Of a stretch of 64,000 nucleotides of DNA, positions 1 to 8,353 are shown in pieces; the stretch's first letter is position 1, and every line of letters begins with the position of its first letter. The position numbers and the translations under genes were made by a program. This DNA comes from Catellatospora paridis (lineage in GTDB: Bacteria > Actinomycetota > Actinomycetes > Mycobacteriales > Micromonosporaceae). The stretch lies in NCBI RefSeq assembly GCF_009720365.1, contig NZ_ML769314.1:363264-427263 (forward strand), in the 5' to 3' direction. The notes below the pieces were generated by a model, which was not told the DNA's origin, searched no databases, and saw only the letters and a list, made by a program, of their open reading frames with translations.

Positions 1-78
1 CGGGGCGCACCGGCATCTGTTTTGTCAGACCGGTGCGAGAAAGTCTGCCCGTCCCGCTAGTCGGGGACGCGACAGTTC

Positions 79-124
79 GGGCGGTGCCGGCCACATTGGC
101 AACGGGGGGTGGCCGGCACCGCCC
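79..124 (+). terminator. Stem-loop, likely terminator of the gene left of the window
   Basis: Perfect 16-bp inverted repeat (79-94 against 109-124) around a 14-nt loop, with no clear T-tract. It sits ahead of the TetR gene and outside any credible coding frame, so it most likely ends transcription arriving from the left edge. The assignment rests on structure only. Confidence 0.55.
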
Positions 125-129
125 GCATA

Positions 130-146
130 CGTGTGTCTGACACGCG
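130..146. promoter_or_regulatory. Short dyad, candidate TetR-family operator
   Basis: CGTGTGTCTGACACGCG is a 17-nt odd palindrome with 7 of 8 arm positions complementary, centred on position 138. It lies 26 nt upstream of the TetR-family start codon. TetR regulators commonly repress their own promoter through such dyads, so autoregulation is inferred; no binding evidence is available. Confidence 0.35.
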
Positions 147-172
147 CAGGGCCCGGGTATCGAGGGAGCGGC

Positions 173-808
173 ATGTCCGACACGAAGCAGCGGTTGCTCG
201 ACGGGGCCATGGAGACCCTGCGCAAACAGGGGATCGCGGGCGTATCCGCCCGCAACATCGCCGGTCAGGCGGGAGTCAACCAGGCGCTCATCTTCTACCA
301 CTTCGGCAGCGTGGACGACCTGCTGGTGGCGGCGTGCACGGCCGCGACCGGCGAGCGCGTCGCGGCATACCGCGAGCGGTTCGCGACCGTGGGCTCGCTG
401 CGGGAGCTGCTCGAAGTCGGGCGTGCGCTGCACGAGGAGGAACGCGACCTGGGCAACGTCGCAGTGCTGGCGCAGATGCTGGCCGGTGCGCAGCACGACG
501 AGAAGCTGGCCCGGGTGACCGCCGAAACGCTGGGCATGTGGACCGCGGAGATCGAGTCCGTGCTGCACCGGGTGCTGGCGGGTTCGCCGTTCGCCGAGAT
601 GGCCGACGTGCCCGGGCTGGCCGCGGCGATCTCCGCCTCGTTCGTCGGGCTGGAGCTCTGCGAGGGCGTCGACCGCCCTGGCGCGCAGCGCGCGATGGCG
701 GCGCTGGAGCAGCTCGGTGCGCTGCTGGAGGTCGTCGAGGAGCTGGGCCCGGTGGCCCGCCGGGCGTTGCGGAGCAAGGTGAGCAAGGCGGCCGCCCGCC
801 GGGGCTGA
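173..808 (+). CDS. TetR/AcrR family transcriptional regulator
   Basis: Cytoplasmic one-component repressor of 211 aa. The N-terminal ~50 residues hold the TetR helix-turn-helix: a helix 'TKQRLLDGAMETLRKQG' followed by 'GVSARNIAGQAGVNQALIFYHFGS', where the recognition helix ends in the family-typical YHF signature. The remaining ~160 residues form the variable, helical ligand-binding and dimer domain, so the inducer cannot be read from sequence. I chose ATG 173 because it is preceded by a GAGGGAG ribosome site and places the HTH at the usual distance from the start; an upstream in-frame start at 131 would add 14 unrelated residues. A short dyad at 130-146 could be its own operator. The next gene, a membrane protein of the same direction, begins 33 nt downstream and may be a target or operon partner. 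Confidence 0.88.
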   Translation: MSDTKQRLLDGAMETLRKQGIAGVSARNIAGQAGVNQALIFYHFGSVDDLLVAACTAATGERVAAYRERFATVGSLRELLEVGRALHEEERDLGNVAVLAQMLAGAQHDEKLARVTAETLGMWTAEIESVLHRVLAGSPFAEMADVPGLAAAISASFVGLELCEGVDRPGAQRAMAALEQLGALLEVVEELGPVARRALRSKVSKAAARRG

Positions 809-840
809 CGCGGTGGCGCCTCTTGCCTAGCATCACGACC

Positions 841-1434
841 GTGAACGGACGGCTGAGCGGGGAGAGCGGGCGACAGGCGTGGTGGCGCAGGCACCGCCGA
901 ACGGTGGCGGGCATCGCATGCTGCGGGATCGCCGTCGGGCTCCTCACCGGGTATCAGCGCGGTGGGTTGGCACAGGTCCTGCCGCCCGCGCCGGCCGCGG
1001 TCTGCCCGCTGCTGCGTCCCGAACTGCTCGCCCTGCTCGTGCCGGGTCACGGCACGGCGACGCAGGACACCGATCGTGACGACGAGACGTTGTCGGCCTG
1101 GTGCGTCGTGGAACGGCCCAAGGACGACGGCGAGGACGCCTCGCTCGTGGTGGGCGTGATCAACGTGGGCCGCGCGGCCGGCGCCGACCCGGCGGCCCGA
1201 GCGCACCGTCACTTCGTCGGCTCGTTCGTGCTCAACCGCGACCGGTTCCTGCTCGACGGGCTCGGCGACGAGGCCGGCTACTGGTCCGAGCTGGGTCCCG
1301 CCGGACGGCTCTACCTCACCGTGCGCGCGGGCACCCGCCTGGTGCACGTGCAGTACCGCAACACCATGGTCGGTCCGGAGCGCAGCCGGGAGGCGGCCGT
1401 GCTGGCCGCGCGGGAGGTGCTGGCGAAGCTGTGA
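841..1434 (+). CDS. Membrane-anchored protein of unknown function
   Basis: Predicted 197-aa protein, not assigned to a family. A basic N-terminus (WWRRHRR) is followed by one hydrophobic segment at about residues 18-35 (TVAGIACCGIAVGLLTGY), giving an uncleaved anchor or signal with the rest outside the membrane. The outer part has two cysteines (CPLLRPEL and AWCVVERP) about 35 residues apart that could form a disulfide, and it looks like a small soluble domain reminiscent of DUF3558-type actinobacterial exoproteins; that resemblance is weak. I chose GTG 841 because upstream codons lie inside the TetR gene. Its stop overlaps the next start (GTGA), implying translational coupling with the following small membrane protein. 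Confidence 0.7.
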   Translation: MNGRLSGESGRQAWWRRHRRTVAGIACCGIAVGLLTGYQRGGLAQVLPPAPAAVCPLLRPELLALLVPGHGTATQDTDRDDETLSAWCVVERPKDDGEDASLVVGVINVGRAAGADPAARAHRHFVGSFVLNRDRFLLDGLGDEAGYWSELGPAGRLYLTVRAGTRLVHVQYRNTMVGPERSREAAVLAAREVLAKL

Positions 1435-1712
1435 AAGACGACGACGGGCTGATGACGAGCCTCATCGCAGGCCGGGGCGTGGCGACGGGCCACCTGCTGC
1501 ACGAACTGCGCCCGGAGCCGAACTGGCTGATCCGGTGGACCGTGGCGATCGCCGTGATGATCGTCTGCGGGCTGGCCGGATACCACGGCAGCACGCTGCT
1601 GCTGGAGCTGTCGACCCGGCTGGAGCTGGCCTGGACCGAGTCGTCCTGGCAGGCCCCGCCGCCGCCGGAGCTGCCGCCCACCCCGTTCGGCCATGCGCCG
1701 GGGCCGGGCTAA
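1431..1712 (+). CDS. Small single-pass membrane protein
   Basis: Predicted 93-aa protein of unknown function. One transmembrane segment is visible at about residues 36-57 (WTVAIAVMIVCGLAGYHGST), followed by a short proline-rich tail (PPPPELPPTP). The GTG start overlaps the stop of the preceding gene by four bases, so the two are probably coupled and may form one membrane unit. The coding frame is supported by strong third-position GC and by this overlap rather than by homology. The stop is 10 nt before the start of the amidotransferase gene. Confidence 0.6.
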   Translation: MKDDDGLMTSLIAGRGVATGHLLHELRPEPNWLIRWTVAIAVMIVCGLAGYHGSTLLLELSTRLELAWTESSWQAPPPPELPPTPFGHAPGPG

Positions 1713-1722
1713 CCTCGTCAGC

Positions 1723-2484
1723 GTGGCGACCGCACTGGTGATCGAGAACGACCCGACCGACGACCTGCGCCGACTCGGCGACTGGCTGACCGAGGCCGGG
1801 CTGGAGCTTTCCGTCCTGCGCCCGCACGCGGGCGACGCGCTGCCCGACGATCTCGAGGGCTACGCCGCGTTCGTGGTCATGGGCGGGGAGCAGGACGCGT
1901 TCGCCAAGGACGGGGTGCCGGGCGCGCCGTGGTTCCCGAAGCTGGAGTCGCTGCTGCGCAAGGCGGTCAAGAACCGGGTGCCGACGCTGGCGATCTGCCT
2001 CGGCGGGCAGCTGCTGGCCCAGGCGCACGGCGGCACGGTCGAGCGCTCCACCAGCGGCCCGGAGATCGGCGCGCGCCTGATCGCGCGCCGGGACAAGGCC
2101 GAGTCCGACCCGCTGTGGTGGGCGGTGCCGTTCGCGCCCGACGTGATCCAGTACCACTTCGACGAGATCACCGAACTGCCGCTCGGGGCGACCCTGCTGG
2201 CCGCCTCGCCGCGCTATCCCCACCAGGCGTTCCGGATCGGCGACCGGGCCTGGGGCACCCAGTTCCACATCGAGTGCGACGTCGACATGTTCGCGAACTG
2301 GGTGGAGAACAACCGGGACTGGATGACCGAGCAGGGCTGGCAGCCCGACGGCCTGGTCGCCGGGGTCGAGGCCACCCAGGACGACGTGGCCGAGGTGTGG
2401 CAGCCGTTCGCCCGCCGCTTCGCCGAGCTCGCCCTGGGCACGCTGCCCGAGGCCGGCCGCCGGGAGCTTCCGCTGCTGAGCTGA
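1723..2484 (+). CDS. Class I glutamine amidotransferase (GMP synthase-like GATase domain protein)
   Basis: Stand-alone GATase1 protein of 253 aa, cytoplasmic. The nucleophile elbow is 'AICLGGQLLA' with Cys92, and the His-Glu pair of the triad lies in 'GTQFHIECD' near residue 184. This is the layout of the GuaA-like amidotransferases that hydrolyse glutamine to supply ammonia or act as gamma-glutamyl hydrolases. There is no synthetase domain, so the acceptor is unknown. GTG 1723 gives a standard start (VATALVIEND) just ahead of the first beta strand. The gene lies immediately before glnE, whose product controls glutamine synthetase; a link to glutamine metabolism is suggestive but unproven. 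Confidence 0.85.
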   Translation: MATALVIENDPTDDLRRLGDWLTEAGLELSVLRPHAGDALPDDLEGYAAFVVMGGEQDAFAKDGVPGAPWFPKLESLLRKAVKNRVPTLAICLGGQLLAQAHGGTVERSTSGPEIGARLIARRDKAESDPLWWAVPFAPDVIQYHFDEITELPLGATLLAASPRYPHQAFRIGDRAWGTQFHIECDVDMFANWVENNRDWMTEQGWQPDGLVAGVEATQDDVAEVWQPFARRFAELALGTLPEAGRRELPLLS

Positions 2485-2532
2485 GCCGTGCCGCGGCTAC
2501 TGCGGCCGGGCGCGCGCCGATAGCCTGAGCGG

Positions 2533-5500
2533 GTGGCGGGAATCGGGCGGTTGGCACGGTACGGCTTCACGCTGTCGGCGACCGGCCCCGACCCGGCGGT
2601 GCTGCTCGGCGCGACCGGGCTGAGCCTGTGGGACGCGGCCGCGCAGCGGCCGGTCGACGAGGAGAGCGCGCTCATCCTGGAGCAGCTCGGCCGCGCCGCC
2701 GACCCCGACCTGGCGCTGCGCCAGCTGCACCGCATCGCCGAGCGCGACAGGGGCGCCGACAAGGGCGTGCTGGAGCGGCTCGGGACCGACGAGGATCTGC
2801 GCATCCGGCTGCTCACCGTGCTGGGGGCGTCCTCGGCGCTGGGCGACCAGATCGCCGCGCAGGCGGGCCAGTGGCAGGTGCTCACGCACACCGTGCCGCC
2901 GCGCTACGAGGTGCACAGCGGGCTGGCCGATGTGCCCTCGCTGCGCGCCGGCTACCAGCGCGGGCTGCTGCGCATCGCCGCGGCTGACCTAGCCGACGGG
3001 GTCGACGTCGAGACGACGATGGCCGAGGTGACCGCGCTGGCCGACGCGACGCTGCGGGCGGCGTACCGGATCGCGCTGGGCCGGGTCGGCGAGCAGCGGC
3101 CCCGGCTGGCCGTCATCGCGATGGGCAAGTGCGGCGGCGACGAACTGAACTACGTCTCGGACGTGGACGTCATCTTCGTGGCCGCCGAGGACGAGGACCT
3201 CGCCGCGGGCACCACCGTCGCCGCGGCGCTGATGGAGATCTGCGGCCACGTGGCCTGGCCGGTGGACGCCGCGCTGCGGCCCGAGGGCGGGCGCGGGCCG
3301 CTGGTGCGCACCCTGGCCAGCCACCTCGTCTACTACCAGCGCTGGGCCCGCACCTGGGAGTTCCAGGCGCTGCTCAAGGCACGGCCGGTGGCCGGGGACG
3401 CGGGTCTGGGCAAGGCGTGGCTGGCTGCGCTGCAGCCGCTGATCTGGCACGCCGCGGAGCGGCCGGAGGCGGTCGAGGACGTGCGCGCGATGCGTCGGCG
3501 CATCATCGACCAGATCCCGCGCGCCGAGATCGAACGGGAGATCAAACGCGGGCCGGGCGGGCTGCGCGACATCGAGTTCGCGGTGCAGCTGCTGCAGCTG
3601 GTGCACGGCCGCGGCGACGAGACGCTGCGTTCGGGCAACACGCTCAACGCACTGCGTTCCCTGGTCACGGGCGGTTACGTCGGCCGGGGGGACGGGGAGG
3701 CGCTCAGCGCGGCATACCGCTTCCTGCGCAACGTGGAGCACCGGCTGCAGTTGCAGCGGCTGCGGCGTACGCACACCGTGCCCGCCGACGACGGCCAGGC
3801 TGGCACCCTGGCGCTGCGCTGGCTGGCGCGGGCCATGAACTACAAACGCGAGGAGCCGTCGCTGGGCACCGGCCGGGGCCGGGAGGGCGGCGGCCTGGAC
3901 CCGATCTCGGCGTTCCGCGCCGACTGGGTCACCCACGCCGCCGAGGTGCGCCGCCTGCACGCCAAGCTGCTCTACCGGCCCCTGCTGGCGGCCGTCGCCC
4001 GGGTGCCTGCCGACGGCCTGTCGCTGCGCGCCGACGCCGCCCGCAAGCGCCTGGAGCTGCTCGGGTACGCCGATCCGGCGGGCGCGCTGCGGCACATCGA
4101 GGCGCTGACCTCGGGGGTGTCGCGTACCGCGGCGATCCAGCGCACCCTGCTGCCGGTGCTGCTGGCCGAGTTCGCCGACGCGCCCAATCCCGACGCCGGG
4201 CTGCTGGCCTACCGGCAGGTGTCCGACACGCTGGGCACCACGCCCTGGTATCTGCGCCTGCTGCGCGACGAGGGTCCGGTGGCGCTGCGGCTGGCCCGGG
4301 TGCTGGACAGCTCGCGCTACCTGTCCGACCTGCTCTCGCGCGACCCGGAGGCGCTGCGGCTGCTGGCCGACGACACCGAGCTGGCACCGCGCACCCGGCA
4401 GTCGCTGCTGGACGGCACGGCGGCGGCCGCGGGGCGGCATGCCGACCCGCGCGCGGCGGTGGCCGCGGTGCGGGCGATGCGTCGCCGGGAGCTGTTCCGC
4501 ATCGGCAGCGTCGACCTGCTCTCCGGGGCGGGCGAGCTGGCTCCGGCCAGGCCGGTCGGCATCACCGAGGTGGGCCAGGGGCTGGCCGACCTAACCGACG
4601 CGACCATCGCGGCGGCGCTGGCGGTGGCCCGGCAGGCCGCGGGCGCGCCGGACGAGCTGCGCTTCTCCGTGATCGGCATGGGCCGGCTGGGCGGGGCCGA
4701 GACGAGCTACCCCAGCGACGCCGACGTGCTGTTCGTGTACCAGCCCGCGCCGGGCATGAAGGACACTGAGCCTGCCGCTCGTCGCTTGCGCGACGACGAG
4801 GCCAACGGCGTCGCGCTGGCGATCGCCGAGCAGCTGCGCACGCTGCTGTCCGCGCCCGCGCCCGACCCGCCGCTGGGCATCGACGCCGACCTGCGCCCGG
4901 AGGGCCGGCAGGGCCCGCTGGTGCGAAGCCTGGCCGCGTACCAGCGCTACTACGCCACCTGGTCGCAGGTGTGGGAGGCGCAGGCGCTGCTGCGGGCCCG
5001 GCCCGTCGCCGGCGACGCCGCGCTGGCCGCCGAGTTCATCGGGCTGGTCGATCCGGTGCGCTACCCGGTCGACGGGCTGCGCCGCGAGCAGATCGTCGAG
5101 ATCCGCCGGATCAAGGCACGGGTGGAGAACGAGCGGCTACCCCGCGGCGCGGACCCGCTCACCCATACCAAGCTGGGCCGGGGCGGCATCGCCGACGTCG
5201 AGTGGACGGTGCAGCTGTGGCAGCTGCGGCACGGGCACGACGTGGCGGGGCTGCGCTCCACGCGTACCCTCGACGCGCTCGCGGCCGCCCACGCGGCCGG
5301 GATCGTGTCGGTCGAGGACGCCGAGGTGCTGGCCACGGCGTGGACGCTGTGCTCGCGGGTGCGCAACGCGCTGACGCTGATCCGCGGCCGGGCCGTGGAC
5401 CAACTGCCCCGGCACGGCGTCGAGCTGGCCGGGGTGGCGCGCCTGCTGGGCGGCGGCGATCCGGGGGAGTTCCTGGACGAGTACCTCAAAGTCACCCGCC

Positions 5501-5538
5501 GGGCGCGCGCGGCCGTGGAGCGGCTGTTCCTGGCGTGA
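2533..5538 (+). CDS. glnE: Bifunctional glutamine synthetase adenylyltransferase/adenylyl-removing enzyme
   Basis: GlnE adds AMP to, and removes AMP from, a tyrosine of glutamine synthetase and so tunes ammonia assimilation. The 1001-aa length fits actinobacterial GlnE. Two nucleotidyltransferase modules are visible: the first centres on 'MGKCGGDELNYVSDVDVIF' from residue 197 (the G-G-x-E/D-L-x-Y-x-S-D-x-D pattern), the second on 'GMGRLGGAETSYPSDADVLF' near residue 716. Each is followed by its helical GlnE/PII-uridylyltransferase-like region ('KRGPGGLRDIEFAVQLLQL' and 'KLGRGGIADVEWTVQLWQL'). By family knowledge the N-terminal module deadenylylates and the C-terminal one adenylylates. A glycine/arginine-rich insertion near residue 445 (GTGRGREGGG) is unusual. 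The target, glnA, is in this window at 16.3-17.8 kb and retains the modified tyrosine. Confidence 0.96.
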   Translation: MAGIGRLARYGFTLSATGPDPAVLLGATGLSLWDAAAQRPVDEESALILEQLGRAADPDLALRQLHRIAERDRGADKGVLERLGTDEDLRIRLLTVLGASSALGDQIAAQAGQWQVLTHTVPPRYEVHSGLADVPSLRAGYQRGLLRIAAADLADGVDVETTMAEVTALADATLRAAYRIALGRVGEQRPRLAVIAMGKCGGDELNYVSDVDVIFVAAEDEDLAAGTTVAAALMEICGHVAWPVDAALRPEGGRGPLVRTLASHLVYYQRWARTWEFQALLKARPVAGDAGLGKAWLAALQPLIWHAAERPEAVEDVRAMRRRIIDQIPRAEIEREIKRGPGGLRDIEFAVQLLQLVHGRGDETLRSGNTLNALRSLVTGGYVGRGDGEALSAAYRFLRNVEHRLQLQRLRRTHTVPADDGQAGTLALRWLARAMNYKREEPSLGTGRGREGGGLDPISAFRADWVTHAAEVRRLHAKLLYRPLLAAVARVPADGLSLRADAARKRLELLGYADPAGALRHIEALTSGVSRTAAIQRTLLPVLLAEFADAPNPDAGLLAYRQVSDTLGTTPWYLRLLRDEGPVALRLARVLDSSRYLSDLLSRDPEALRLLADDTELAPRTRQSLLDGTAAAAGRHADPRAAVAAVRAMRRRELFRIGSVDLLSGAGELAPARPVGITEVGQGLADLTDATIAAALAVARQAAGAPDELRFSVIGMGRLGGAETSYPSDADVLFVYQPAPGMKDTEPAARRLRDDEANGVALAIAEQLRTLLSAPAPDPPLGIDADLRPEGRQGPLVRSLAAYQRYYATWSQVWEAQALLRARPVAGDAALAAEFIGLVDPVRYPVDGLRREQIVEIRRIKARVENERLPRGADPLTHTKLGRGGIADVEWTVQLWQLRHGHDVAGLRSTRTLDALAAAHAAGIVSVEDAEVLATAWTLCSRVRNALTLIRGRAVDQLPRHGVELAGVARLLGGGDPGEFLDEYLKVTRRARAAVERLFLA

Positions 5539-5595
5539 CCGGCGCGCTCGCGGTGTGCCAGGGGAGTGCCCATGGTCATGTCGTAGGGTGATCGC

Positions 5596-6381
5596 GTGAC
5601 GCTCTACGTGGTCGGCGACGTGCACGGCCATCTCGTGCCGCTGACCCAGGCGCTGCGGGTGACCGGGCTGGTCGACGGGCAGGGCGCGTGGACCGGCGGC
5701 GACGCGCGGCTGTGGTTCCTCGGCGACCTGACCGACCGCGGCCCGGACGGCATCGGCGTGATCGACCTGATCCGGCGGTTGCAGGGCGAGGCGGCCGCGG
5801 CCGGCGGCGAGGTCGGCTGTGTCATCGGCAATCACGACATGCTGCTGTACGGCAGCCGCTTCGTCCCCGGGTCGCCGGTGACCGAGGTGCGCACCATCGT
5901 GCAGGTGTGGGCGCTCAACGGCGGCCAGGAGCACGACCTCGAGGCGCTGGACGAGCAGCGGGCGGCCTGGCTGGCCGACCTGCCCGCGGTGGCGCTGGTC
6001 GACGACCACCTGCTGCTGCATGCCGACACCCTGGCCTACCTGGAGTTCGGGCCGACCATCGACGAGATCAACGCCGCCGTGCGCACCATCATGCACGAGC
6101 ACGACGAGCGGACCTTCGGGCGCAACACCCGGCTGCTGTTCCGCCGCTTCGAGTTCCTGGAGCACAACGACGGCGTCGCCAACGCCCGCCTGCTGCTGGA
6201 CTCGCTCGGCGGGCGGCAGATCGTGCACGGCCACTCCACCATCCCGGAGACCTTCGGCGTCGCCCCGTCCGCCGTGCGCGGCCCGGTCACCTATGCCGAC
6301 GGCCTGGCCATGGCCGTGGACACCGGCATCTCCCTGGGCGCGCCCTGCATCATCGTCTCGCTCACCCCGGCCGCCGCCTGA
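5596..6381 (+). CDS. PPP-type metallophosphoesterase
   Basis: Soluble 261-aa phosphatase of the calcineurin-like superfamily. The metal-binding signature is complete and in order: GDVHG (Asp8, His10), 'FLGDLTDRGPDG', 'VIGNHD', a downstream His in 'LLLHAD', and 'IVHGHS'. This GDxHG...GDxxDRG...GNHD...H...HGH set is that of the Ser/Thr protein phosphatase/ApaH branch. The substrate (phosphoprotein, dinucleoside polyphosphate or other) cannot be told from sequence. GTG 5596 follows glnE by 57 nt and puts the first motif at the very N-terminus, as usual for the family. Confidence 0.88.
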   Translation: MTLYVVGDVHGHLVPLTQALRVTGLVDGQGAWTGGDARLWFLGDLTDRGPDGIGVIDLIRRLQGEAAAAGGEVGCVIGNHDMLLYGSRFVPGSPVTEVRTIVQVWALNGGQEHDLEALDEQRAAWLADLPAVALVDDHLLLHADTLAYLEFGPTIDEINAAVRTIMHEHDERTFGRNTRLLFRRFEFLEHNDGVANARLLLDSLGGRQIVHGHSTIPETFGVAPSAVRGPVTYADGLAMAVDTGISLGAPCIIVSLTPAAA

Positions 6382-6493
6382 CGCCGCGCCGCCCGTCACG
6401 GCTGGAACGGTCCGGCTCGCCGCGGCCCATAGCGGCCACCCCGGACGGACACGGGCGTACGCGGCGGGGCGCGGTGGCCTAGGCTGGCTCACC

Positions 6494-7588
6494 GTGACGT
6501 GGGGGATGGCGCGGCCCGCCGACCTGTCCCGGCGAGCCTGGTCGGTGGACATCGGGCTGACCCTGCTCGTCCTGGCCGCGCAGTCCGCGCCCTACTTCTT
6601 CACCCGCCGGTTCGGCGAGGATCCCCCGTGGACGTTCGCCGACTACTGGCCGGTGCTGGTGACCTCGTTGCCGGTGCTGCTGCGGCGCTGGCAGCCGACG
6701 TACGCGCTGCTGCTCACCGCCGTCGGGATCGCCGCGTACGCGATCGCGGGCACCGGCCCCGCCCAGCCCATCTGGTACGGCCCGCTGGTCTGCTTCTACG
6801 CGGTGGCCTACCAGTCCCCACCTCGGCAGCGGCTGGTGGTGCTGATCGTCACCGCCGCGGGCATGCTGTCGATCATCCAGTCGGTGAACACCGCGGTCCG
6901 CGAGATGGCGACCTGGTCGGCGGCGTACATGCTGGGCACCCTGGCCCGCACCCGGCGGGAGGCCGCCGCCCGCGAGCACGCCCAGGCCGCGCAGCTGGCC
7001 GCCGAGCGCGAGCGCACCCGGATCGCCCGCGACCTGCACGACATCCTCGGCCACGCGTTCAGCCTGATGGTGGTGCAGGCCGAGGCGGGCGGCGCGATCG
7101 CCCGGCGCGACCCGGCCCGCGCCGAGGCCGCGTTCGACGCGATCTCCGACGCCGGGCGCAGCGCCATGGCCCAGTTGCGCGCCGCCGTGGGCGGGCTGCG
7201 CGAGTCGGCGCTGACCCCGCCACCGGGTCTGGCCGACCTGCCCGAGCTCGTCCGCGGCACCCGCCACGACGGCCTCGACGTCACCTACACCGAGCACGGG
7301 CAGGCGCGTCCGCTCGCACCGGACGTCCAGCTCGCCGTCTACCGAGTGGTCCAGGAGGCGCTGACGAACGTGGTCCGGCACGCCGCGGCGACCTCCGCGC
7401 AGGTGTCGGTCACCTGGGACGAGAACGGCACCCGGGTGAGCGTCGCCGACGACGGCCGGGGCACCGCCCCGGTCACGCCGGGCAACGGGCTGGTCGGCCT
7501 CGGCGAGCGGGTCGCCGCCGCGGGCGGCACCGTCGAATTCGGGCCGGACCCCGTCGGCGGTTTCCGCGTGACGGCGGTGTTCGCGTGA
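6494..7588 (+). CDS. NarL-type sensor histidine kinase
   Basis: Membrane sensor kinase of 364 aa (HisKA_3 class). The N-terminal ~150 residues contain about five hydrophobic segments with short loops and no large extracytoplasmic domain, so it probably senses a membrane or intramembrane cue. The dimerisation/phosphoacceptor helix reads 'ERTRIARDLHDILGHAFSL' with phospho-acceptor His182. The ATPase domain follows, with the N box around 'QEALTNVVRHA' and a G box 'DGRG...GNGLVGLGERV'. GTG 6494 is chosen; ATG 6506 is a nearby alternative. The cognate regulator begins 31 nt downstream, in the same transcription unit. Confidence 0.9.
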   Translation: MTWGMARPADLSRRAWSVDIGLTLLVLAAQSAPYFFTRRFGEDPPWTFADYWPVLVTSLPVLLRRWQPTYALLLTAVGIAAYAIAGTGPAQPIWYGPLVCFYAVAYQSPPRQRLVVLIVTAAGMLSIIQSVNTAVREMATWSAAYMLGTLARTRREAAAREHAQAAQLAAERERTRIARDLHDILGHAFSLMVVQAEAGGAIARRDPARAEAAFDAISDAGRSAMAQLRAAVGGLRESALTPPPGLADLPELVRGTRHDGLDVTYTEHGQARPLAPDVQLAVYRVVQEALTNVVRHAAATSAQVSVTWDENGTRVSVADDGRGTAPVTPGNGLVGLGERVAAAGGTVEFGPDPVGGFRVTAVFA

Positions 7589-7619
7589 GCGGGCAGACCG
7601 GCACCCGCGGGGCGCGGCC

Positions 7620-8276
7620 ATGACCATCACCGTGGTGGTCGCCGACGACCAGGAGCTGGTGCGGTCGGGGTTCGCGATGATCCTGTCCGCGCAGCCGGAC
7701 ATCGAGGTGGTCGCCGAGGCCGCCGACGGCGCGGAGGCGGTCCGGGCGGTGGCGCAGCACGCCCCCGCCGTGGCGCTGCTGGACATCCAGATGCCGGTCA
7801 TGGACGGCATCGAGGCGGCCCGGCGCATCTGCGCGGCCGGGCCGACGAAGGTGGTCATGCTGACCACGTTCGGCTCCGACGAGCACGTGTTCGCCGCGCT
7901 GCGCGCCGGGGCCAGCGGTTTCCTGCTCAAGGACGTACGCCGGGACGACCTGGTGCACGCGGTGCGGGTGGTCACGGCCGGGCAGGCGCTGCTCGCGCCC
8001 GCGGTGACCCGCCGCCTCATCGACGACGTGGTGCGACTGGGGCGGCCTGCCCCGGCCCCGCCGGCGGGCCTGGCCCGATTGACCGAGCGCGAACACGAGG
8101 TGTTGGTGCTACTCGGCCGTGGTCTGTCCAACCCGGAGCTGGCGGCGGCCCTGTTCGTCAGCGAGCACACGGTGAAGACGCACGTCAGCAGCGTGCTGGG
8201 CAAGCTCGGGCTGCGCGACCGGGCGCAGGCCGTGATCGCCGCGTACGAGTCGGGGCTCATCCGTCCCGGCGAGTGA
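7620..8276 (+). CDS. NarL/LuxR-type response regulator
   Basis: DNA-binding response regulator of 218 aa paired with the preceding kinase. The receiver domain has the acidic pair Asp9-Asp10, phospho-acceptor Asp55 in 'VALLDIQMP', and the conserved Lys in 'GFLLKDVRRDD'. The C-terminal LuxR helix-turn-helix runs 'LTEREHEVLVLLGRGLSN' through 'VSEHTVKTHVSSVLGKLGL', a canonical GerE-type domain. The targets are unknown. The adjacent secreted hydrolase gene starts 77 nt downstream and could be controlled by this pair, but only proximity supports that. Confidence 0.93.
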   Translation: MTITVVVADDQELVRSGFAMILSAQPDIEVVAEAADGAEAVRAVAQHAPAVALLDIQMPVMDGIEAARRICAAGPTKVVMLTTFGSDEHVFAALRAGASGFLLKDVRRDDLVHAVRVVTAGQALLAPAVTRRLIDDVVRLGRPAPAPPAGLARLTEREHEVLVLLGRGLSNPELAAALFVSEHTVKTHVSSVLGKLGLRDRAQAVIAAYESGLIRPGE

Positions 8277-8353
8277 CTCCCTCGCGCGAATGAGGGTGTG
8301 CACCGCTCTCGTCGGCGATGTCCACGGCGGTGGATTTCCCGAGGATCGTGGAC